The notes below the pieces were generated by a model. That model was not told where the DNA came from and did no database searches. It saw only the letters and a list, made by a program, of their open reading frames with translations. DNA of 64,000 nucleotides from Paenibacillus phyllosphaerae (lineage in GTDB: Bacteria; Bacillota; Bacilli; Paenibacillales; Paenibacillaceae): the NCBI RefSeq assembly GCF_014192105.1, contig NZ_JACHXK010000002.1:369380-433379 (forward strand), written 5' to 3'. Below, in pieces: positions 6,362 through 13,287 of the stretch. Both the position numbers and the translations under genes were made by a program. Position 1 is the first letter of the stretch; every line of letters begins with the position of its first letter.

Positions 6362-6718
6362 GTGCAAGAAGTAATGGGGAAGTCTCTTGAAGCAGTTGTT
6401 TACATAAGGAATCCCAATTTGCTAGATAATCAATTGAATGTCTGTGCAGATTTCGTTGAAGTAAATGATTTAGAAACCAAACGGATATTCATGGATAGCT
6501 CAGAAGATGAGCAAGAATGGCCACAGTTCAATGCATTGAAAGACTATATTGAAACGCATCCAAATACGGTTGTTGTGACTTCCTCAACTGGACGTATATC
6601 AAGGGATAAAACAGACATGTATAATTTATTGGATTTTCTAAAAAGTAATAAGTGTCATTTGGTTTGCATTGAAGAGAAAATGGACACTACAATCCTATGG
6701 GATGAGATTATTGAGTGA
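6362..6718 (+). CDS. Degenerate serine-recombinase-like protein (118 aa)
   Basis: The start is GTG 6362 after GGGGGAAT. The fold resembles the N-terminal catalytic domain of resolvases/invertases: AVVYIRNPN at the first strand, a helix with QLNVCADFVE, and later VVTSSTGRISRDKTDMYNLLDFL, matching the family's 'D-x-x-S-R-x' helix region. The catalytic Ser expected in the first strand (Y-x-R-x-S) is replaced (Y-I-R-N-P), and no DNA-binding C-terminal domain is present. It is therefore either a dead remnant or a repurposed domain. It heads a run of same-strand genes to 8147 that ends with a GIY-YIG nuclease-like protein. Confidence 0.55.
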   Translation: MQEVMGKSLEAVVYIRNPNLLDNQLNVCADFVEVNDLETKRIFMDSSEDEQEWPQFNALKDYIETHPNTVVVTSSTGRISRDKTDMYNLLDFLKSNKCHLVCIEEKMDTTILWDEIIE

Positions 6719-6796
6719 AGGATTTACGAAAATATAAGACTAAAAATATTCAAAGGGTAAGGACTGCGAAAAGTACAAAGTTAGATCGTCTTGGGA

Positions 6797-7117
6797 ATGG
6801 AGTGGCCTAGGTTGAGTGAAAAAGCAACGAATATTGTAGAGTCTTTTCATAACGATGAAATTGGTTATAAAGAATGGTTTTATTCCAATTTGAATGGTTA
6901 TATCTTCAACCACTTCGGTACAGCGGAGATGAATAAGCTGCATCATGCAAGTTGCTCGACTCTTAAAACAAAGAAATATGAGGGAAGATGGACATCTTAT
7001 GAAAAATTTTGTTCTAATGATCTAAGGGCATTGGTAAAAGAAGCGGATCAAGTTACCAAAGTAGGTTGGAGTTTCTGTAAGTTATGTGAAAAGAAAGGCC
7101 TTCTGTTTCTCCGATGA
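6797..7117 (+). CDS. Putative zinc-binding protein (106 aa)
   Basis: The start is uncertain: TTG 6791 and ATG 6797 are in frame, and ATG is preferred. The C-terminal half has likely metal ligands: HHASC-x-TL, then EKFCSNDL, then the C-terminal C-x-x-C (SFCKLCEKKG), a His/Cys cluster typical of small zinc-finger or treble-clef domains linked to nucleases. No catalytic HNH residues are obvious. It sits between the recombinase-like gene and a small ORF that overlaps its end by 32 bases. Family not recognised. Confidence 0.5.
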   Translation: MEWPRLSEKATNIVESFHNDEIGYKEWFYSNLNGYIFNHFGTAEMNKLHHASCSTLKTKKYEGRWTSYEKFCSNDLRALVKEADQVTKVGWSFCKLCEKKGLLFLR

Positions 7118-7355
7118 ATATCTAGATAACGCTATTCGAGAAAATGGCTTTTCTCCAAAGATTGAAAATACAAGCATCTACCAGTTAGTTCAAAAGATTA
7201 AGCAAGATATTGATGTAAGTTTACTGATTAATTTAGAAGTCGCTGAAGCTCAGGTGAGAGAAGCGTATAACGATGCGCAGCTTCCTTACCTCAGATATAT
7301 GGCTTCTGTGACCTGGACGATGAAGGCATTTGCATTGCTATCAACTGACAATTAG
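7086..7355 (+). CDS. Hypothetical protein, overlapping start (89 aa)
   Basis: GTG 7086 is the first in-frame start and overlaps the zinc-protein gene by 32 bases; there is no good ribosome site. The product is helical and acidic, with no recognised motif. Because it begins right after the C-x-x-C of the upstream gene in another frame, the two may once have been one gene joined by a frameshift, or they may be translationally coupled. A third possibility is a start inside the region without a canonical codon choice. Function unknown. Confidence 0.45.
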   Translation: MKRKAFCFSDEYLDNAIRENGFSPKIENTSIYQLVQKIKQDIDVSLLINLEVAEAQVREAYNDAQLPYLRYMASVTWTMKAFALLSTDN

Positions 7356-7409
7356 CAAATTGAGTGATTAAATCACATAAACACTACTTTTAATAAGGAG
7401 ACTTGAAAC

Positions 7410-8147
7410 ATGGGAATTCATAGAATCACTATAAGTCCATCTTTTGCTTTCGCTAATACTTTTAATTCGCCATCAAACACAAATTATAATGATCTAATCA
7501 TAACATTTTCGAAAAATCCCCCTATTCCTTGGAATGTTAAAGTGAAAAACAATCTTGAGAGTCGAATAGGAGTTTATCAGATTATTAATTCAGAGGGAAC
7601 AACTATCTATGTTGGAAAAGCAACAGGTGATATGGGGTTAAAAGGAAGGCACACGACACATGAAAAGAGAGAATATTTTCGTCTGTTTGATGCTACGACT
7701 ATAACTACTTATTATGCAGAGGATCCGAACTTTAATGATCCCGGGATTCTGATTTTGTTAGAGCGAATTTTGGTGTATGGAGAACAGGCTGTCCTTAACA
7801 AAGATGTTACTGAAGGTATTCCTACGGAGTATACAGTTGCAAGTAAAATGCTAGAGAAGATTAAATGTATTAGTGATGAACTGCATTTCAAATGGGAAGC
7901 GAGTAAGGATGATGAATTTCTTGCGGAAAGCGAGGCATTTGATGATATATATCAAGAGCTAGAAAAAAATATGAATAGTACTAAAAAGGCTGAACTCGAA
8001 TTCAATCACGCAATAAAGTATCATAATAGCGAAAAGAAACTAATTAGAGATAAAAAGAAGATATATAAATCTAATTTTAAACTGTTACGTCAGTCAGTGA
8101 AAAGTAGAATAAAGAGCGTTAATGATAAATATGAAGAGTTGATTTAA
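7410..8147 (+). CDS. GIY-YIG nuclease-superfamily protein with basic coiled-coil tail (245 aa)
   Basis: ATG 7410 follows an AAGGAG. The GIY-YIG domain spans about residues 50-140: GVY at 54-56, YVG at 67-69, a conserved Arg (about 80, in GLKGRHTTHEKR), a catalytic-type Glu at 118 (LLERIL) and Asn at 130. So the known active-site residues are present, with the YIG triad changed to YVG. The last 90 residues are a Lys-rich coiled coil, likely for DNA binding or oligomerisation. Such nucleases act in homing, restriction and mobile-element maintenance. It is the last gene of the 6362-8147 run, which may be a small nuclease-based module. Confidence 0.7.
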   Translation: MGIHRITISPSFAFANTFNSPSNTNYNDLIITFSKNPPIPWNVKVKNNLESRIGVYQIINSEGTTIYVGKATGDMGLKGRHTTHEKREYFRLFDATTITTYYAEDPNFNDPGILILLERILVYGEQAVLNKDVTEGIPTEYTVASKMLEKIKCISDELHFKWEASKDDEFLAESEAFDDIYQELEKNMNSTKKAELEFNHAIKYHNSEKKLIRDKKKIYKSNFKLLRQSVKSRIKSVNDKYEELI

Positions 8148-8557
8148 TTGTAATGTTTCCACCCGGCAAAGCGATCTTTTGGTGCCCTTAGAGAGCAGGC
8201 GATGGTAGCTCTATCATATTGATATTGCAAATGAGCTTACGGATTCCCGAGGGAGATATGAATAAGTTGATGAAAGTCATTCCAATCTTTGAGTTTTTCT
8301 GCTTCAAGTGACATCTCATCACTAGTCCCATCCTCTCAAGCCTACCATTCTCTTAATGGAATCTATAATTTGATTTGAGAGTACACAGAATATTTACAGG
8401 CTCTATCTATGATGGGAAATGGGAGGGCAATTATTATATGTTGTCCTCCATTTGTCATACAGTATGGCTATCAATGTCATACAATTGTCATACCAATGAA
8501 GTTCTTATGAGATTGCCGATTTCAAGTCTGGCAAGATAGTAACTAAATTTCAGTTTT
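8148..8557. other. Noncoding AT-rich gap with short repeats
   Basis: No supported gene is found in these 410 bp between convergent genes. It holds a 9-bp hairpin (GGAGGGCAA 8422-8430 with TTGTCCTCC 8441-8449, one G-T wobble) without a T-run, and the three TGTCATAC copies described separately. The rest is featureless. Confidence 0.6.
8453..8493. repeat. Three direct TGTCATAC repeats in helical phase
   Basis: Identical octamers begin at 8453, 8475 and 8486, so the spacings are 22 and 11 bases, whole turns of the helix. This arrangement is typical of a cooperative protein-binding site (iterons, integrase arm sites or a repressor array). Confidence 0.6.
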
Positions 8558-9130
8558 TTACTCATATATAAGTAAGTCTCCACGATGACAAAGGTATGCT
8601 AATGAAGGCTGTCCGATATCATTAATAATTACTTTAACTCTTGAATTAGGATATTGATATAAGACATATACCTTATCCAAGGTTAGTAGCAAATCCGATG
8701 AAAAGAATTTATTGTCCTGTGTAGCTCTCCAGTGTGTTGCAATTCTATAGTTTTTTACAGAGGAATAATCATCCTCATTATAGGGAAGTGCTTCGGGCAA
8801 CTGAAGTGTTTCGGGTAGTAGCTGTAATATCTTTTGTATCTTTAGGTCATTATGTACATCAGTTATTGATTGCTCTTTTGAGCAGTCAAACATATAGTTC
8901 AATACAGCGGTTATCCCTCTTCCATTTAATTCCTCTAAAAGAGCTGTTCGCATGCTTTTGAAGATTATGCTAGTATCGTATTCTCTATTTTGATCCCTAT
9001 CTAGCGCGTATCTTAACCTGTATTTGGCTTCTTCTGATAGACTCGGTACAATAACTTCAAAATTTAGATTCTCAAATTGATTATTTTGTTCGAGTACACC
9101 TTGATCTTCTTCGCTTTGTTTGTTTTTCAT
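8558..9130 (-). CDS. Hypothetical protein (190 aa)
   Basis: ATG 9130 is chosen because AGAGGTG lies just upstream; the in-frame GTG at 9139 overlaps that site. The first 25 residues are polar and probably disordered (Glu/Gln/Asn-rich), the middle is helical, and the last 60 residues are beta-rich (VKNYRIATHWRA, LLLTLDKVYVLYQYP). No membrane helix or known motif is seen. It is divergent from the XRE gene at 9280 across a 150-bp region, a layout typical of a regulator next to its target. Function unknown. Confidence 0.6.
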   Translation of the reverse strand: MKNKQSEEDQGVLEQNNQFENLNFEVIVPSLSEEAKYRLRYALDRDQNREYDTSIIFKSMRTALLEELNGRGITAVLNYMFDCSKEQSITDVHNDLKIQKILQLLPETLQLPEALPYNEDDYSSVKNYRIATHWRATQDNKFFSSDLLLTLDKVYVLYQYPNSRVKVIINDIGQPSLAYLCHRGDLLIYE

Positions 9131-9279
9131 ACTGCACACCTCTTTTACGAAATGCTGTAACTATAAAATAGTATACAATAAAATGAGACTAATGGGGATT
9201 AATCGATACAAAACAATCCTTAACGGTTAATTCTTAGCTATGTCCATATTATCTACACTCGTCTTTAGAGGTGTAGTGT

Positions 9280-9618
9280 ATGGAAAATGTGAAGCAACGT
9301 GTAGGGAATTCTTTGAGACAAATACGAAAGGCTAAAGGCTACACACAAGAGTCGTTGGGTGAAAAAGCAGGATTCCACTTTTCTTACATTGGGAAAATAG
9401 AACGTGGAGAGAAGAATATATCTCTAGAAAACCTAGAGAGACTTGCAAAAGCGCTCGGTGTAGGGGTTCATCAGTTCTTTGGATATGCCTATGAGCTTGA
9501 AGAATTGACCGCTAAAGATCGTTTGGCTAAGGAGATTTTACACCTATTAATGAAGCAAAATGAACGAGGTCTTCGTAAGGGTTTAAGTGTATTAAAGGAA
9601 ATATTTGAGGAAGATTGA
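9280..9618 (+). CDS. XRE-family regulator (112 aa)
   Basis: Residues about 5-65 form a Cro/C1 helix-turn-helix (GYTQESLGEKAGFHFSYIGKIERGEKNISLENLERLAKAL), like SinR or chromosomal phage-type repressors. A helical C-terminus (about 70-112) probably dimerises. ATG 9280 has AGAGGTG upstream. It is the last island gene before the tRNA-Leu boundary and is divergent from the unknown gene at 8558, which it may control. The divergent region includes TTAA-CGG-TTAA near 9220, a possible operator. Confidence 0.8.
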   Translation: MENVKQRVGNSLRQIRKAKGYTQESLGEKAGFHFSYIGKIERGEKNISLENLERLAKALGVGVHQFFGYAYELEELTAKDRLAKEILHLLMKQNERGLRKGLSVLKEIFEED

Positions 9619-9662
9619 ATGCGTATTGACAATTAGGAAGGATTCTTATACCATTTTGTATA

Positions 9663-9710
9663 CACAGAACCATCTCGGTTTTAATTTTTAAATATATTAA
9701 AAGTTCTGTG
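9663..9710. repeat. Inverted repeat CACAGAAC/GTTCTGTG near the island end
   Basis: Perfect 8-bp arms at 9663-9670 and 9703-9710 with a 32-base AT-rich loop, about 50 bp inside the tRNA boundary. Inverted repeats here could be integrase arm or accessory sites. No T-run follows, so it is not a normal terminator. Confidence 0.4.
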
Positions 9711-9757
9711 CATCTAACTTAATAATAAATGTTTAAAGATACGTATTATCAGCATTT

Positions 9758-9836
9758 TGGCGGAATTGGCAGACGCACAGGACTTAAAATCCTGCGGTGG
9801 GTGACCACCGTACGGGTTCGACCCCCGTCCTCGGCA
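9758..9836 (+). tRNA. 5'-truncated tRNA-Leu(UAA): island attachment-site copy
   Basis: From position 8 of the tRNA onward the gene is normal: D arm, anticodon loop with TAA (in ACTTAAAATC), a long variable arm (GGTGGGTGACCACC), T arm (ACGGG-TTCGACC-CCCGT) and the 3' acceptor strand CCTCGGC with discriminator A at 9836. The expected 5' strand GCCGAGG is missing; the seven bases there read AGCATTT and cannot pair. CCA is not encoded. The copy is therefore non-functional and looks like the duplicated core of a tRNA attachment site, with its native terminator still in place. Confidence 0.75.
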
Positions 9837-9843
9837 TCACAAG

Positions 9844-9870
9844 AAAACCTTGAGAAATCAAGGTTTTTTT
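9844..9870 (+). terminator. Rho-independent terminator of the tRNA-Leu
   Basis: AAAACCTTGA, loop GAAA, TCAAGGTTTT and a T-run. It belongs to the native chromosomal right flank. Confidence 0.85.
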
Positions 9871-9979
9871 TCTTTTCTATATCTAATATAAATAGAGAGA
9901 AAATGCGATTTGCGCTCAGACTCCTAATAGTGACCTTGTTTCTTCTGGTTCTAGCATATATACAAGGAGGCGACTGCAC

Positions 9980-11026
9980 ATGAACCTTCACTCAGCCCGC
10001 CAAGCCGCCCAGAACTGGGTGCACCAGGAGGCCGTTAAGCTAGACGGTTATATGGGCGCTTACTACGCCGGCTCGACGATCGGGTTACCGGATGAAGCGG
10101 CGCTTCCGGTCGGCTCGGATGTCGACATCATGGTTGTGCTGCGAACGTCTGTCCCTGCGGTGAAGTTGGGCAAATTCCGCTACGAGGGCGTATTGCTCGA
10201 AGTGACTTATCTCGAATGGGGCCAGCTCGCAGATGTCACGGGGATACTCTCATCCTATCATTTGGCCGGCAGTTTTCGCCTCAATACGATCATTCATGAC
10301 CCTTCGGGGGAGCTGACAAAGGTTCAGGAGGCGGTTGCGCGCCAGTGGACCGAACGAAGCTGGGTGGAACGGCGGTGTGAAGAAGCAAGGTTGCGCGCCG
10401 AATCGGTGCTGCAATCGATCCAGCCGTCCTCGTCTTGGCCTCAGCAGGTCATGGGATGGTTGTTCGGAACCGGCGTGTTGACGCATGTGCTGTTAGTGGC
10501 GGATCTGCGCAATCCGACGGTGAGGCTGCGATACGTGGCTGTCCGACAAGTCCTGGAGAGACACGGCTACGCCGCTCTGTACGAAGGATTGCTGGATTTA
10601 CTGGGTTGCCGTACGATGACGCCGGAGCGCGCAGGTGCGCAAGTCGAAGCGCTAGAGGACACCTTCGACGCCGCGGTTAAAGCCGCTAAGACGCCTTTCT
10701 TCTTCAGCTCGGATATTTCATCGGCAGCGAGGCCGATTGCGATCGATGGCAGCTACGAGCTCATTAAGGCTGGGGATCATCGGGAAGCGATCTTCTGGAT
10801 CACGGCGACCTTTGCCCGCTGTCATCTGATCCTAGAGGCTGATGCGCCGGAGCTTGTCTTACGTTATCGGCCGCCTTTTGACGCCCTGCTAGCGGACTTA
10901 GGCATACAATCGAGCGAAGAACTTCTGAGACGTGCGCAGCAGGCGCTTAGCTTTATCCCTATAATCGAGACGGCTGCAGAACAGATAATGAATGCAAATC
11001 CGGACATCAAGCAGCGACGCCGGTAG
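9980..11026 (+). CDS. Nucleotidyltransferase-domain protein (348 aa)
   Basis: ATG 9980 follows AAGGAGG. The N-terminal 60 residues have the polymerase-beta-like signature: YYAGSTIGL, then VGSDVDIMVVL, i.e. GS ... D-x-D, with a third acidic residue likely in the LLEVTYLEW strand. A long helical C-terminal domain follows, as in aminoglycoside or tRNA-type nucleotidyltransferases. The substrate cannot be told. GC content and codon use match the core chromosome, in contrast to the island just upstream. First gene right of the tRNA boundary. Confidence 0.7.
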   Translation: MNLHSARQAAQNWVHQEAVKLDGYMGAYYAGSTIGLPDEAALPVGSDVDIMVVLRTSVPAVKLGKFRYEGVLLEVTYLEWGQLADVTGILSSYHLAGSFRLNTIIHDPSGELTKVQEAVARQWTERSWVERRCEEARLRAESVLQSIQPSSSWPQQVMGWLFGTGVLTHVLLVADLRNPTVRLRYVAVRQVLERHGYAALYEGLLDLLGCRTMTPERAGAQVEALEDTFDAAVKAAKTPFFFSSDISSAARPIAIDGSYELIKAGDHREAIFWITATFARCHLILEADAPELVLRYRPPFDALLADLGIQSSEELLRRAQQALSFIPIIETAAEQIMNANPDIKQRRR

Positions 11027-11166
11027 CTAGAAACCAATTGACAACCGGCCGCTTTTTCGGTAATGTTACATTCGCTTTGACAGGCGGATTAATGGCATGA
11101 CAAGCCTCGCAGATCTCTATTATCATGTAGACGTGAGGGAGTTTTCATAAAGGGAGAACGAGACGT

Positions 11167-11886
11167 ATGAGCACGATATTCAAGAATGACTGGGCGTCCA
11201 TTCTAGGTCCTGAACTGGAGCAGCCTTATTACCGCGAGATGCGCGCCTATCTGGCCGAGCAGTATCGGACCACGCCGATCTACCCGAGTATGCACGATAT
11301 CTTCAACGCCCTTCATTATACGGCGTATGAGGAGACGCGCGTCGTTATTTTGGGCCAGGACCCTTATCACGGGCCAGGGCAGGCGCATGGCTTCAGCTTC
11401 TCGGTTCAGCCGGGGGTGAAGACGCCGCCTTCGCTGCAAAATATTTTCAAAGAGCTGCATGAAGATCTCGGTTGTCCGATTCCCGATCATGGCAATCTGC
11501 TCGCTTGGGCGAAGCAGGGCGTGCTGCTGCTTAACAACGTGCTGACCGTTCAGGCAGGACTGGCTGCATCCCACCAGGGCATCGGCTGGGAGCGGTTCAC
11601 GGATCGGATCGTTGCGGCATTAAATGAACGCGAGCGTCCGCTCGTCTTCATTCTGTGGGGCAAGCATGCGCAAGAGAAGGCCGCTTCCATCGATACGGAT
11701 CGCCATTGCGTAATTGCATCCCCGCATCCAAGTCCGTTCGCTGCCCATCGCGGCTTCTTCGGCAGCCGTCCGTTCTCGAGAACGAATGCGTTCTTGAAGC
11801 GAATTGGGAACCAAGAGATTGATTGGTGCGTCCCATCGTTAGCCGAGCTGGAGACAGCGGCAGGAGATTCGCAATCATCCCAGTAG
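11167..11886 (+). CDS. ung: Uracil-DNA glycosylase (family 1)
   Basis: Removes uracil from DNA to start base-excision repair. It has the family-1 water-activating motif GQDPYHGPGQAHG, the FSV segment for uracil stacking and the C-terminal HPSP minor-groove loop with its catalytic His. The 239-residue length is close to the usual 220-230. It starts at ATG 11167 after a GGGAGAACGAG ribosome site. It stands alone and is followed by a strong bidirectional terminator. Confidence 0.97.
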   Translation: MSTIFKNDWASILGPELEQPYYREMRAYLAEQYRTTPIYPSMHDIFNALHYTAYEETRVVILGQDPYHGPGQAHGFSFSVQPGVKTPPSLQNIFKELHEDLGCPIPDHGNLLAWAKQGVLLLNNVLTVQAGLAASHQGIGWERFTDRIVAALNERERPLVFILWGKHAQEKAASIDTDRHCVIASPHPSPFAAHRGFFGSRPFSRTNAFLKRIGNQEIDWCVPSLAELETAAGDSQSSQ

Positions 11887-11901
11887 TTACTATCACGAAC
11901 G

Positions 11902-11958
11902 AAAAATAGCCCTCTATGTACCGGATCAGACTCGATCGCGAACATAGGGGGCTATTTT
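11902..11958. terminator. Bidirectional terminator between ung and the SLH gene
   Basis: AAAATAGCCC-CTATGT pairs with ACATAG-GGGGCTATTTT; both sides carry T-runs, fitting the convergent genes. Confidence 0.85.
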
Positions 11959-11991
11959 GCATGGCCTATAGGCTAGTAGGGCAGGCGGCCG

Positions 11992-12972
11992 TTATTCGTT
12001 ACCTTCGGCAGTCCCGTCGTTCCCTGTGATCGACGCGCTGCTTGGGGATGTAGCGGTATCCACCTTAATAACTGGCTCATAGCTGGACGAAATATACGTG
12101 GTCACTTTCACGTCCGTGATGACTTGCGGGTACATCATGTCGGGCTTCGGATAGGTCGGCACGATGTGAATGATGGCTTGATCGCCTTCGAATTCGATCG
12201 ATTCAATCTGGATGCCATACCCTGGGTTCGGAGCTTGCGCGGTGATCGTTACTTCGTTCACATCGGCATTAATCGCTTTTGTCGTCAAAGCGGGATCGTA
12301 GATCGGCGAGTTCGATTGCTCATCGTCACCAGGGGCCGTAGTCTCTTCATGCTGCTTAAGGAGCTGCAACGTGTCATGCGTCCAGGCTGCCGCTTCGCTG
12401 CGCGTTACCGCTTGCTTCGGATAGAATTTCTGGCTTGCGTCCAGTTGTACGATGTCGGAGATGAGCAGCTTCTGGATGCTATCCGCATAAGCAGCCGTTA
12501 CGTCGTCAGCATCCTTATACTCCTTGTAAATTTCAATGAACGCCAAGTCTGCTTTCGTAATCATTGCCTTGAAGAGGTAGTGGGCGAATTGTTCGCGAGA
12601 CATGACGGCAGACGGGTTCACATCGCGCGGAAGTCCGAGTTCGTTCACGCCGGCTAGCATGAACGCTTCCGAATACCAAGCGTCGTTGCCGATCGTTGTG
12701 AAATAATCGGATGCTTCCGGCTGTTTGACGAATACTTTATCGCCAAAGTCGAGGTCCAAAGCCTTCGCGATTAACGTGATGCCCGCCGCGAACGTCATCT
12801 TCTCTTTCGGCAGATACTTACCGTCTTGATTGCCGCTTAGAATTCCTTGCTTCTGCAGTTGTTCGATCTTCGTTACATTCGGATCGTTCGCCGTGTCGGA
12901 GAAAGCGAATGCACCGTGTGCGGATGTTAAGGCCAAAGCGGCGATTGCCGCGGTTAGTATTGTTTTCTTCAT
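11992..12972 (-). CDS. Secreted SLH-domain protein with PrcB-like C-terminus (326 aa)
   Basis: ATG 12972 is chosen (GGAGTG upstream) over GTG 12981. A signal peptide is clear: KK, a hydrophobic stretch and an AFAF cleavage region near residue 22. Three SLH-like repeats follow to about residue 210 (FSDTANDPNV...GILSGNQDGKYLP; an intermediate one; YKDADDV...FYPKQAVTRSEAA), then a Glu/Asp-rich linker. The last 100 residues are beta-rich, and NPGYGIQIESIEF resembles the C-terminal domain of PrcB-type protease-inhibitory proteins. SLH repeats bind secondary wall polymers, so it is probably cell-wall-attached. The C-terminal assignment is tentative. Confidence 0.75.
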   Translation of the reverse strand: MKKTILTAAIAALALTSAHGAFAFSDTANDPNVTKIEQLQKQGILSGNQDGKYLPKEKMTFAAGITLIAKALDLDFGDKVFVKQPEASDYFTTIGNDAWYSEAFMLAGVNELGLPRDVNPSAVMSREQFAHYLFKAMITKADLAFIEIYKEYKDADDVTAAYADSIQKLLISDIVQLDASQKFYPKQAVTRSEAAAWTHDTLQLLKQHEETTAPGDDEQSNSPIYDPALTTKAINADVNEVTITAQAPNPGYGIQIESIEFEGDQAIIHIVPTYPKPDMMYPQVITDVKVTTYISSSYEPVIKVDTATSPSSASITGNDGTAEGNE

Positions 12973-13287
12973 GTAAATCACTCCAGTCTATCATCTTGTG
13001 CTTATGTATCTGTATAGACGCGCTCTGTTCCCTGAATGTTGCAAATGATTTCTAGCTTAGGCAACCGGATACGTGAATATCGTAAATAACTTACCCGCCG
13101 AGGTGCAAAACAAGTCGAACGATGGGAAGTTCGCGTGGAGAATATCCTCGATTGCTTGTTTCTTCAGTCGTTATTCAGCGTCCTCTCAACCTATGCTCAG
13201 TTCCGCTTCATCTTCGATTCAGATTCCATTGGTAGGCTGTTCTTGCAGGGATAAATCCTATCGAATGGAAAGGTGGAAGATGAAGAT
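12973..13287. other. Intergenic region between divergent SLH genes
   Basis: About 315 bp with no convincing gene. A frame at 13073-13291 has no ribosome site and no family likeness. It should contain promoters for both flanking secreted-protein genes, but I see no clear consensus. Confidence 0.5.

Larger units (their letters stand above)
1..9836. mobile_element. Right-hand part of a tRNA-Leu-integrated genomic island
   Basis: The first 9.8 kb is clearly more AT-rich than what follows and is made of short, mostly unrecognised genes, XRE regulators and toxin-antitoxin-like parts, whereas housekeeping genes begin right after. The boundary falls on a tRNA-Leu gene that has lost its 5' acceptor strand but keeps its body, 3' end and terminator. 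Tyrosine or serine integrases commonly use the 3' part of tRNA genes as attachment site, so the remnant fits one junction. The other junction, with the intact tRNA, should lie left of the window. No intact integrase is seen here, so the type of element (prophage remnant, ICE or defence island) is undecided. Confidence 0.6.

Noticed and set aside
9729-9983. ORF running through the tRNA-Leu remnant
   Set aside because: It translates tRNA and terminator sequence; no ribosome site.
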